From Auanema rhodensis (lineage: Eukaryota > Nematoda > Chromadorea > Rhabditida > Rhabditidae): a DNA stretch of 64,000 nucleotides. Position numbers and translations under genes: made by a program. A model generated the notes under the pieces. That model did not search any database. It had not been told where the DNA came from and saw only the letters and a program-made list of their open reading frames with translations. Location: NCBI GenBank assembly GCA_964057225.1, contig OZ059900.1, positions 7,078,501 through 7,142,500 on the forward strand. Reading direction: 5' to 3'. Positions within the stretch are counted from its first letter, which is position 1. Each line of letters opens with the position of its first letter. Of the stretch, positions 15,023 through 28,000 are shown in pieces.

Positions 15023-16040
15023 ATATTCTGGAATGTTTAAATATTTTAGGATAATAGCTTGCAATAAAGATAATTAACAACACAGCTTTATTCAAATTGA
15101 TGCGACTCGCGATATGAAAAAGATAAACAAACAAATAGAGTCATTGCAGTGAATGAAAAAAAAATGAATTAAAGAGACGAGAGCTCAATTTTTTTATTTA
15201 GTAGCAATGAAGTCAGAAATGATAAAGTGTGTCAGTCACTAAACATTTTGTGACTAATAAACATTTTTCCAATGTTACAGATAACAACAAGAAATTGCAC
15301 AACAAATAAGTTAGTATGAAATAAAAAAATACATATAATGGGGCAAAGCTAAGTGTTGAGCACACTATATTCATTATATTAACACTGCGATCAAACTAGA
15401 TATACTTAAAGTTATGAACTTATTAGATCGTACGTTTGTCGTTTTATGGTTGCACATTTCGTTGTTATTCAAAAAGATAAAAGCTTTCTATTTTTCGAAC
15501 AGTCAAAATTCACTATGTGCCATTAAATTCTTAAAACGAAATACATATTCTGAATGTTTGAATATTTCAGAGTAATTGCTTGCAATAAAGATAGTTAACA
15601 ATATAGCTTTATTCAAATTGATGCAACTAGCGATATGAAAAAGATAAACAAACAAATAGAGTCATTGGAATGAATGAAAAAAGTGAATCTAGTAGCCCAA
15701 AGAGAAATGGTGTTATATAGTAGCAATGATATCAGAAATGATAAAGTGTGACAGTTATAGTGACAAAAAAACTTTGTGACAAATAAAAAATTTCCGAAAA
15801 GTTACAGATAACAGCAAAAAAATGAATGACAAATAAGTTACTAAGAAGGAAATAAGATAAATACATATATTGGGATTAAGCTAAGTGTTGAGCACACTAT
15901 ATACATTATATTAACACGGTGATCAAACTAGATATGCTACTTAGTTACGGTTACACATTTGGTTTTCATTCAAAAAAATAAAAACTTTGTATTTTTTGAA
16001 CAAATAAAATTGTTTTCACTATGTGTCATGAAACTCTTAA
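15023..16040. repeat. Tandem duplication, two diverged copies about 521 bp apart
   Basis: Copy 1 spans roughly 15023-15543 and copy 2 roughly 15544-16040. Matching landmarks are GCAATAAAGATA at 15061 and 15582, then GATATGAAAAAGATAAACAA and GTGTTGAGCACACTATAT in each. The copies differ by many substitutions and small indels, so the duplication is not recent. Neither copy has a convincing reading frame. Confidence 0.85.
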
Positions 16041-19000
16041 TATATAAGGCTTCTTTCATATGAGATTATTAAATATGCCATATAAGAGAGATTAAGGATT
16101 TATAAGAGTTAGATTATTGTTTTCAGCTTCAGGTTTGTAGAAAGACGGCTGATATTATTATAAATGGATAAATTTATTTTAAAAATTTTTATTTATGCAT
16201 TATATCTCTAATACGTGTTATATGACGCTCACATATTCGTTAGTTTTCTGAGCACAATGAACTTTTAAGCTACACTGAGCTTCAAAAGATTATAATGGGT
16301 AAACTGCTTTTTCATGAACAAAAGTTTTGAGAATTAGAAATTTAAAAAAAACTTCAAATCATACGTGATGAATATGAGATTATTTGTTAATCCTGCTCTT
16401 ATATGAATTCATTTGTTCTGATTATAATAAATTTCGTTCTTTCTGTCGTGTAGTTCTCTTGTTTTACTTGTGGAAAATTTATGACAGCTTGTACATATAT
16501 ATTATAGCTAGTATTATAAAAATTTCTATTATAACGTTTCAAAGTTTGAACTTTGTACTTAATTTTATGTTGGTTGCACATCCTCCTCACTTCTCAGTAA
16601 TTATATTTCATGATTGCTTATACAGCCATAAAAACTGTCTCCGATGGGATTAAGATTATTTGATTGGCTTGCCTAACCAAATACAAATAAGAAAATTTGC
16701 TTCAACAGCATAACAACAAGCCTTGATTTATACATATAGTGAGTTGGGAGTCAGTTGAGCAATCTCAAATTTAATTTCTTCACACACAAAATATTTCAGA
16801 ATTTATTTTTATACAATTCAATTTTCAACATCGATATGCTTATCATTTCGATTACACATTATAGAAAAACTGTTGAGCTTGTGTAGTATTCTTGTTTAAT
16901 TTTTTTATATCTCTTTTTGGCTTTTTTGATGTTACTGAGTCCATAAAGCAATATGAGAAAAAGAAATTTAAAAAAATTGTTTCTGAGATAGGTACTGTAT
17001 TATATCAAATACGTAGGCAGTGACAAGATTGCGTAATAATAAATATTATTTAATTTCAACTGTTTATATAATGATATATATTTTTTTGTCTCTTTTTCAT
17101 GTCGTATGCTTTTCATTCGTATGCATTTTGAAGATATTGAACTCTAATTTATAAGACATCAGTAAATTTTAGCATATACATATATCAGATTACTGGATAT
17201 ATTCATCAATAACAGCTAACATTAAGTGTTATCTGATACAAGTAGATAGCACTAGCAAATGGCAAGTGACAGAGAGCCATCCATTGCATTGCGAGAACAC
17301 ATCTCTTTGCTATCGCTTTTCCTTTCATTTTGCATTCCCTGTCCGCCACTTTGTCCTCTACCGGCCAGACAGCTCTCAGTTTTAGGATGTATATGCTCCA
17401 GATTATATCTCAATTCTCATTGTCCAACATTGTGGTAATAATATTAATACTATGCAGTGGTATTTAGTAAGTCCTTCCGATAGTCATGTATTTCATAATT
17501 CAAGCCTTGTCGTTTACTTTTAGTCAGAATGCAGAAATTCTTACATTAGTACAATAGCATTATATATTCAAATATCAGGGGCTCTTCATTTCTCACTTCA
17601 TCTGCTCTCACTGCTTTGTTATTAAATCTGATTGACGCATCATAGTAATGTTCTATCTTCGTTTATAAAAATATTCTTTCAAAATTATAAACAAACTGCG
17701 ACTCTTGTTCGTCTCTATTTTTATTAGAAATTTCATCTTTCGATTCAAATAGTTTAGAAATATTTTGTTGTCGTTATCAAACTTTTATAGTTTAATCAAC
17801 TACATGTTTCTTCTTTTTTTAGTCTTCAAAAGAACTTACTATCACTTGATTTCCCAAAACTTGGTTTTCAATTTTCTAAACTTTTTTCAATACACTATAA
17901 ATAAACCGAAAAAAGTTCAGAAAATGAAATTATGGTAAAAAGGGAAACTGGGATGTGCACTTGTGCACATCTGAAGCATACTTTACGTAAACCTTGTAGT
18001 ATCTATCTTAGATTCTGATAACTAACAATATTTTTCATATGACAGGAATTGGGCAAAACGATCGAACTTGATCAAAGACGAGAGAAAAAAAGCACGAATG
18101 AGTCAAAATATGAATAAATTTCATTCCAAGCGTTTTTTTTTAAGTTTGCTAATATTTTATAGTGAATATTGTCCCGTTTCTTTTAATAGATTTACTCGAC
18201 ATGAATTTCTTCAACTTCGCAGGTCGTTTTTCGTCTTTATCCCGTTCTTCTTTTTTTCTTTCTCTTTCACTCTCTCTCTCTACTTGTGCACATGTGTGGT
18301 TTCCCTCTATAGCTCCTTAAGTGCTAGAAGCTTAACGGGCTCGTTTCGCAAATTGTGTTGCAATCTGCCATTTTGTAAGTGTGTCCTTAACTTCGTTGGG
18401 CGCCTTCGTCATTCTTCTCTCCGCAATTTTTCCACGCATTTCTTCCATCTCTCTCTGTCATTCTTTCCGTCTCAACCTCTGTTTCTATACTTTACTCTCT
18501 CTTGCAACCTTTTCCGGCCAATTCGTTCTCTCTCTATTTTATTTTCCTTTTCTGTGCTATTCTTTACCTCTCTTCAATCACTCTTTCTCATCTTCGTCTT
18601 TCAGTTCATCTTAATACCAAAACTCTGTCAGAGAAAGCATTTTTCATTATTTGCCGCCAATTCAGAGTCTTTTCCCGTAAGCTGCTTAGGGCAGCTGCCC
18701 TTCAACGATCAACTGTCTTTTCTCTGTTTCCTGGTTCTCCTACTTTTTTGGCAAGTTCCATTCTCATCTGTTGGTTATTAGATTGAAATGGCTTCTACTG
18801 AAACTCTTCGGATCTCTTTCTCTTCATTATATAAAAGTATGACATAGCTACAAACACAATTCCTCACGTGCCTTTGTAGACAACCTTTCTACTATTCTCA
18901 TGACACTTTGAATGAATAAATGCTGAATTTAAGCTGATGAATAAAACTTCCTTATTTATCTACATATAATTACTTTTGCAACATTTTTCTAAGTCTCATC

Positions 19001-22000
19001 AAAGAGAGCAAAAAAATGAAAAAGATTCTTAAGAACCCTTAGTCATCTGCTTTAGCTGGCATTATCTCCTCAAGGACTTCTCGGTAGCACATGTCATATC
19101 TTTCAAAGTACAATGAAGATCTTCTGAATGTTTTTCAAAATAAGTGTCGCTAAACTAGCAGCAAATAAAGCTGAATTTTCTTTTTTCATTGAAGAACATT
19201 CTGTTTCTTGTTCTTTTACCAGAACACTCTTTTTTTCTAAAATAATCTGTTCAATTTTATTTTGAAAACAAATGTTTTGTAAGAACGCTAAATTGGTTAA
19301 CATTTACATATCAATATTAGCTATACTTTACTTTCAATATATCTTGCTTCAATTCTTACATTTTCCACATATTTTTCCAATTTTGATCTGTTTAGATGCA
19401 CTCTTTTCAGATTTTTTTTAAAAAAATGAGCAAAATAATCATTTCTTCTCGTTTTCTCTTCCGCAATGTTGTTCAGCAATTTTTCACTTGCTGGTAAGCA
19501 CATTTGGGCATGCATCATGGCATCAAATTGTCAAACCAAATCAAATGCAGTGATTTTCATTTAATACTCGTCTGAATCTTCGTCACTCATGCTCTTTCTA
19601 TCTGCTAACTATCTGTGATTCAGCTCTTCTCAACTTAGTTTTTTATTTGAAAGTTCTTTTTCTCTCTCTATCTCATCGCTCATTTCGGTTTCTTACTATC
19701 TATCTATTTTATTTCCCCTCTGTCATATTTGGCTGTATATGATGTGTATTCTACTGATTCCAATAATGACATTGATGTACTTGGTATATTAGCTGTTTAT
19801 TCGATTTTCACAGTTCTTTTCATTACATCAAATTGCTATAATTCGCGTTGAAGTCCAACGCTAACTGGTCTCAGCTGTAGTATACACGACAGCTCAAGAT
19901 AATCATTGATGTTTTAAGGATATCCCTCTTGAGTCATCTTCTGAATTTCTCTCATTTCTCTTTTTGGTTTTATCTCTCAAAACTGCAGAAGACGTGTCTA
20001 TATATATAGTATGTATATCTATATCAATATATATTTATATTTATAAATAGACATAGATACAATATATAAAGTCATGTGCTACGATTCCGTTTTCGCTTCA
20101 TTCATTGCCTTTTCTACCCGACTTTTCCCAAACGAGCTCTACGAGCTGATTTGATCTATCTATCTCCTTATTCCATCCACCCATTCTCTCATGCTTCATG
20201 CCATTTATCATTTGTGCCATGTACTTTGTGCTCAATTGAAAATTATTTGACACTAAAATTTATCTATTATTGTCCAGCTACCATATACCGACTACACATT
20301 CTTTAATTCGATATAAAACTTTCAATTTATTTTTTGATTTGTTTAGTATTATGTGTTATTTAAAATTATATCTAGAAAATTAAAAGATAAAAAGCAATAA
20401 AGTATTGAAATAAGTTCGAAAATGATAAAAATCATCAGCTAAATGAGTAGAATTCATTGAAAAAATATAAAGCATACAAATAGTTACTTTCATCGAATGT
20501 TAAAAAAAGAAGTTTTTGGATGAGATACTTTAGAATATACAATACATTGAGCCAAATTACTAAAAATTTCATTTTTCTTCCCATTTTACTTATCACACTC
20601 TGTCCTCTTCACTCTTTTTTTCTCGTTTGTTGTCGCATTCATTTATAAACTCATATCAGAACTGTTCATTATGCTTCTTCGTTCCAGAGAGATATATATA
20701 AACATGCTTCTCAATTTCTTAATCTCAACTTCTTCACATCTCTTCCCGAGCTCTCTGAAACGAATGTCTCCAAATGCAACTTTCTGTATATGTACATGTA
20801 TGTATATGTATATCTTCTCCTGGGAAAAGTATGCGTATACGACAATGCGGAGATTTCAAAGTCTCCTAAGCAATAGTTCTAAACAAATTGAGACATCTCA
20901 TTTCTGATCGAAAGGACCGATTAGGAATGTCATCCCAACAATTCCTTTGGGCTTCACATTCGTTTTCATTTTACATGATTCTGCCACATTTTCCGACATT
21001 TAGCATGACGCTATTCAGATATATTATGAAATCTTTCATCAGGTTGTATTTTGAAGCAACGATAGTCACTATGAGCTTATCTTGTTTAGTAATATTGAGT
21101 GTTGAATTTCTCTAAGAGTTTATGCATTTCAATTTTTGATAAGTCAGGTATCTGGCAAGTATCTCTTTCTGTTTATTTTGCTTGTTTACATAAAAAAAAT
21201 TTTAAAGTGAGTTCATCATTAAAATTCTTATTTTAATTTAATTTTGCTCATTTTGAAGCATTATTGTATATGGACATCTGGCTTATAACCCCTAGCTATT
21301 CTGCTTGCTTTTATCTATCTCTTTCTGTTCCTGTTCCGCATTCAATCAGCGTGCAAGATAATAATCCCATTATTGCCTCATTCAAGTTCACAAAGTTCGT
21401 ATAAAATCAACTACAAAATGTTATTATGTGCTCTTAGCCAATTATATACAATTCATTTTAACATATGCAATAACTTGTATTTAAATCCTCCCTCTTTTCA
21501 TTTAACAATAAAAGTTTGTGAGAGTAAAACTTACTGCAGCACCTCTGCTACATGTTCTAACGAGACTCATTGAGTTTCTTTACGACCACCATGAATGAGA
21601 AACAAAGGAAATTAGTTGTAAAGGCCTTTATTTGCCGGATGAGGAAGAAAAAAAACGTCAAAAAGCATAAACTGGGAAGAGATTAAAAAAAATTCTTTTT
21701 TTTTTGACTATAAACTTTTTTGTCTAGAAAGCGTAAGAGATATAGAAAAAGAGAGAAGAATATTATAGTAGAGAGAAAGTGAATCACACAGGAGCAGCCT
21801 TGAACTAAGCTCTGTCTTCACATGAACACAACGCCTAGTTGATATACCCTCTGCAATATGAACAAACGTTTTTGCGACTATTCAGCTCTGCACAGTTGGT
21901 GACCAAGAAATACATTTTGTCCCCTTAGTACTTGCTTTAACATGAAAGCAATTGTCCACTTATTGACTTTAATGTTCAAAGTTTTTACAAACAAAAAATT

Positions 22001-25000
22001 TGTTTAAATTTGATAAATAAACTTGTATGCATTTTAAATTTATAGTTTACATAAGCTGATATTGCTTCTTCAACTCTATTATCCAACTACCTTTTAAGTT
22101 GTAGGCATAAGCATATTCTTCTTATATTTTTAAATAAACTCTTGTCAAAATACGTCTTTCATTTGTTCAATCAGCAAGAATATTTTATTGTCACAGCATC
22201 AAATCATGTTGTTATGCATAAGATTGGGATATGGGAGAGAGTACGATTGTTACATATAAAACCAAAATACTGCTTGAATTATTTTTTCTTTACTCAGCTA
22301 TTGTATTGCAATACTTATCTCTTATTTAAAGTTATATGAAAAGGTTATAATCAAAAATAAATTCACTGCTATTTATAATTGTTTCTATTTTAATATTTAT
22401 CTCATTTACTTCATCTCGTTCTCTTTTTTTCTGGTTCTCTTATTTTCTCTCTTTCTTTTTTTTCTCTCTCTCTCTCTATCTCTCTCTCTCTCTTTTTCTC
22501 TCACTTTCTATCTCATATATATACATCTATTTCGTTTATTTTTCATTTGTATTTGTAACTTCATCTAGCTGATCTTCAATTGAACCATGCCGCATTTTGT
22601 GAATATCTTTTTCTTATAACGAAGTAAAAATAGAGTGCATAATTAGCATAATGATGTAGATGTCCCCCCCCCCTCTTCATCCGTTTCTGCATTTATTCAT
22701 CGTTTTTCGCATTCAAATAATTTGCCCTCTTCATCATTGCAATTTCAGTTGTCATCGGCAATTGCTTTTTTCGATCCAATAACTGACCTTAAATGTATGT
22801 GCATGATGTATGCTTTTAGTCACGTTGCATTATAATCTTCTACGTTTATCTTTCCTGTAATAAGCGATTAAGCATTTTTCTTCTTAATGATAATGAATTC
22901 AAAAAATTATTATACTTTTTAATGCAAGCAGATAGCATATATGTATTATAATATATTCAAATAAATTAAATGTAATAGATTAATATAATAAATGTTCCAA
23001 GCTATGCATATACAGGTTTTCATTTTTTCACACCTTTTTCTCCTTATTTCGCTTAGCAACTTCTATTTCAATGTTATGTACAGATATACATAATTTAATT
23101 TTTAAATTCAATACTCACATCATATTCATTTATCATTTCATTTCTTTAGCTCACTACGAACTTTAAGGAATAATTCATTTGATTTCTTTTTTTAGAAATT
23201 ATACATACTAGCCTTTTGTCATGCATCTCAATTTTTAAATTAAAATATCCTATGATTTCATTCACAGAGAGAATAAAAGAAAAAATCCTAACATCGTTCA
23301 TTCCTTGTTCTGTTTCGCTTTCTTGCTCTTGTTCTCTCTCCACCCCTATCTTTACGTTACTTAAGAAAGTCTTAAAACATTTCGTTCACTTCCTCTACTT
23401 TTTATGAAAAGAAAAAAGTTGAATTATTTATTTATTTTTTGTTCTTGTACTTTTTCCAATCTTTTATTTGATCCAGTGAGCTTTCAAAGTTTGTAGTAAA
23501 CATAAGCAATTTTTTAAATTTTTTTCCATATTGCTTCTCTTTTTAAAAGGAGTGTTTGGACAATTGCTTTCCGCTTATATTCTCTTCACCCACCTCAGTT
23601 TTTCCAGTAGTATCTCTTTTTGCTCGTTAAGCAAACTCATATCCATTTCCTTACGATTTTACATTTCTTTTTTGTTGTTATTCTACGTTTGTGCATAATT
23701 TGAAAAAAAAAGTATAAAGTCCAATGTGAGAGAGGCTACGAAGCAGAAATCGTTTCAAACTACGTTTTTAAAACGACTAGAAATTAAAACAAACATCAGT
23801 GTGTATGTTTTTCTTCCTTTATCTTTTTTTTGTTCACTCAATGCTGCTTGACTCATGTTTAAAGAGAAACTGCTTGAGTAATAGTACTGCTAGTTTGAGA
23901 CAATAAAATTTGCCATTCTTTACAAACAAGAAAGAAAATAATGTTTCCGGAAATATTGAAAAAGTCAGCCACCCGGTCGGTAATCCTTCGATCAAGGGAA
24001 AATATGCAAATAATTTCTTCATGTATTGCTTAAGGAAGCATAACGACACTTCTTAGTAGAAGTTGTATTTTTTCTGTTTTGCTCCTGTTCTCTTAGATCT
24101 TGACTGTGCGTCACAAAGAAGGAACTAGGCAATGCGAAAACTATGGTATGAAAGTTACTCTACATATATGTCTTGCTAGGACGCGTTCGCTCTGAATGTC
24201 TGTGAGATTGAATGCTAGAACAGGTGTATACGCCGTTTTTGTTCTGAATGACAATAAGCTTTACTTGTATTAGATAAGCCACTAATGAACTCTGTTCCTT
24301 GTTTAATTTTCTTTTGTTACGATTTTGCTTTTTTTTTGCTTTTGTTTGAAGTTGTTTGAAATATTAATTTTCTTTTCCTTTTTATTTTTATTTTTGTTAC
24401 TCAATTTCATGTTCTTTTTTTTGCTTAGAAGATTGTATTCTTTTGGACACTAGTTATTAAAAGGCATCACTGGAGGCCATTTGGGTACTCTCATAACCAG
24501 TCATATGCCATTCTCGAACACACAATGAAAGCTACTCCAGAGAGTAGCCAAACTAGCCGATTGTGCAAAGTGAGCAATGAGAAAACATTAACCTAAATGA
24601 GAACATATGGCAAAAAGACTTTGGAAACACAACGGAAGAAATAGGGGAAATGGTTTTGGTGAGAGAAACACTTGTCGTCGAGGTAAAAGAATTGTATAAA
24701 ACAGAAGAGTGTTAAAAACTGAGAAGAGAGAAAAATTTGGAATTCAAAATGTTTGAGAAAATTTGCATTTTCAACAGACAATAAGGTTGAAGAACCGCAA
24801 AGACCCCCCTCAGTGTTGCTTTTGTTTCTGCTCAAGGCATTAACAAAGAATATTGTTCTCGTATTAATCAGCTGACGCATGACATAAACCGATTCTATAT
24901 GTATAGTCTTATCCACAAGTCGCATCTTACTGATACACCTTCAATAGCTCAAGAGGAGAAGTAAACGAAACTATGCTTCAAAAACAGAGTTATGCCTAAA

Positions 25001-28000
25001 ACTCATTAAATCTTGCCTTTTTTTAATTAACGGGCTATTTTGATTTATTTATGAATTTTTATAATTTTTATCATTATTAAACATCGGTTCCTGGTTCTTT
25101 TTTGCTTATCTGACTTAACTTGTTCTGAATTAAATTTGGTAACATGATCACGCATATGCCATGAATGCGTTCTTGTCTCAATAATCCTTCTATGTTGCTC
25201 AAGAAATATCTCAACTATATTGACTTGGTTTGTTGTTCTATCTGTTTAAGGCATTTCTTTTTCGGAATTCATAGAAATTTCTAGTATGTATCAGAATCGT
25301 TCTGAGATTGTTCCGTATATGTGCATGTGTTTCCATTTCTTTCCTGAGAGAGGCAAACGTAAAGTATCAAGATTTCTCGTTATTCCCATGATCTCCTTGT
25401 TTCCATACTTTTTGCTTTATGCTTTATCCTTTTTCCATTACAAAATATTTTTATTCCGGATTTTTCTCGAAATAACTCAATCGAGTTTCTGCAGCAATCT
25501 TCTTTCATGTTCTCTTTTTATGAATTTCAATGTAATCTTTTCTTCTGTATTAATATTTTAATTGTTTCACTTGTTTTCATATTCCGCTTCTATAATCTCT
25601 CAGGTGAGCTATCTATATTTTTTTTCGTTACTTTATCTTTCCAAGAAAAAAAAAACAAGTTAAAAAAAAAATGAAGTACGAATTTCAATCAAACAACATG
25701 ATTTAATACTTTAGATTGATTTTTTTAGTTTTCAAATAAATCTTTTAAGTGCGATTGCTTTCATCCTCTTAATTTGCATCATTTTTTCGTTCAAATTGCA
25801 GATCTTTCGTCATGATAAATGCAAATGAACTTGATAGATTCAAGGAACTTAATAGAATTACGTGCTTCACATGGCTTTTTTCTTATTTTTCTAAAAACGT
25901 TTCCCTTTTCTTGAGTTGTGGTTCCTTGTGAAAATAAAGATAAAGTTCAAATTTCAGTTTCCTAAATTGTCAAAGCTTTGCTGGCAATTTTGAATACAGC
26001 TCACACTATCTTAATATAATTTTCACATTGGTGGTTGATTTAATAGATGCGAAGCGATTATATTGTTGTGCAATTTCAAGCTTTCATTAGTTTCTCTCAT
26101 GCCTAGATTTTATGTTTTAATTAACATTTATTCATTCGTGGCTGCGGGGGTATAGCAAAAATATCTCTAGTTGAAACGTCAATTTATCTGACTTTAATCA
26201 TATCTGTTTATTTATTTTACATCAACTTTTTAAAAAAATATAAATCATTTATTTTATCTTTCATGGTGTGCACCTTTTGAGAATTCTTTGAGCTGTATTG
26301 TATTAATTCATACTTTGATGCCTGATCAGATGGTCATCTGGCTAACGTTTCATGAAGCTCACACGAAGATCAAATTCATCAATATCGCTGATATCATTTT
26401 TGTTTGGCTAACAGCTGCACATTGCATCTTATTTATTTCAAACTTAATCTCATGACTTATTCTCAATTACAAATCTTTTTTGACCAATCTTTTTTTTTCT
26501 GCGTAATACGCATATCCTGAGAACACTTATCGTATGGATTTCACTGGAAATAACTTGTGAAATACTCAAATATTCTTATATGTATGTTCGGTCGGATACT
26601 TTTCGTCTGCAATCCAATACTATTTTGTGGAAAACGCTGGGATCAATTTTTCTTGTTTTGTCAAGTTTCTATTCATTTAAGTGCATTTCAGTAGATATAA
26701 AGTTAAAGAAGCGTTAACTTTGCTATGTTATAATTCATTTACTTTTATTGAAGTATTTGATGAAAGTTGAATAGAATTTCAATGGAACTAGTAACAACTT
26801 GACAGACTATGCATTCCGGTTCACAGTTCATTTCATTTAGCCTTTAATATCTCATTGAATATATATTTAGTGTTTGTCACCCTATCAATGATATAAGGAA
26901 ATAAAGAGCTATCGATTTCTTATTTTTCTGAATGAAGAAATATTAGCTTACATATACAGTTTATTACTTGACGTTTGCTTTCAAATCATTTCATTTTAGT
27001 CAATACTTTACTAGCACAAACAAGCAAAAAATAGAAGATTTGAAACTATTGCTACACGTTATCTGAGTGTTGCTAATAATAGGAAGACAATTGATGAAAT
27101 GATAGGTTGAGAGAAAACAAGAGGAAGTGATGAAAGGGATGAAAAAGTTGAGAAGAGAAGACAGGATAGCAATCATTACATATAAAATCAGTTGAAAAGA
27201 CGATTATCACGAAAAGAGATGATGATATTGTCTGACACAACGTTGGAAGGAGGGTGGAGGGGACTTTCTTAGTTATCAAATAGCCAGACAGCTGAACAAT
27301 GTGGCATATACGTCATTTACTTAAAATGAAGCAAATGTTTGAAAACGAAATTTTACGAAATTATATGAATATTGTTGGAATTGCCGAATATTGCTGATGC
27401 AGATGATGTATTATATATCTAGTGCTGCTCACAATCGTTCATGCATTTGCACACAAACACCTTCAGCTCATTAATCTTGCTCTCAATAGGCAGACGAGCA
27501 TTATGATGGAAGAAAACAATGTATATATTTCATAGTGTTTTAATATTTCAAACATTTGTGTTAAGATCAGTTAGTTTGATAAACTAACATAAAAAATCAT
27601 CACCTGATATGATATGCATAAACCATTTATTGTTATATGTCGTAGTTTTTTCTTCGTTTTCCTTTTTTCTTTTACTGCATTTTCTCGTTCATTCAATTTC
27701 GCTTGTAATTAGACATTTTCCCAAACGTATTCCACTTTTTTTTAGCCATTTTCCAATTAATTCAGTCTGATATATTAAGAATATTTTTGCAATTATATTC
27801 ACCACCCTACCGCTTATTCTAGGTCTCTGATTTGTATCAAGAACAATGGCTCTGAAAACAATTTTTTCTCGTATTCTAATGCTGAGCATTGATGTACTTC
27901 TTCACAAGCACAAATATATTTTTTGTGTCATCATCTTCATTAGTGTTATTGTGAATGAGCATTTCTTCATTATTATCTGTTTATTAATTGCTTTTGATAC

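Noticed and set aside
18068-18781. 237-codon + frame, the longest single open frame in the window
   Set aside because: It arises from a CT-rich tract without stops. The protein is mostly Phe, Leu, Ser and Cys, resembles no family, and two other frames are open across the same stretch.
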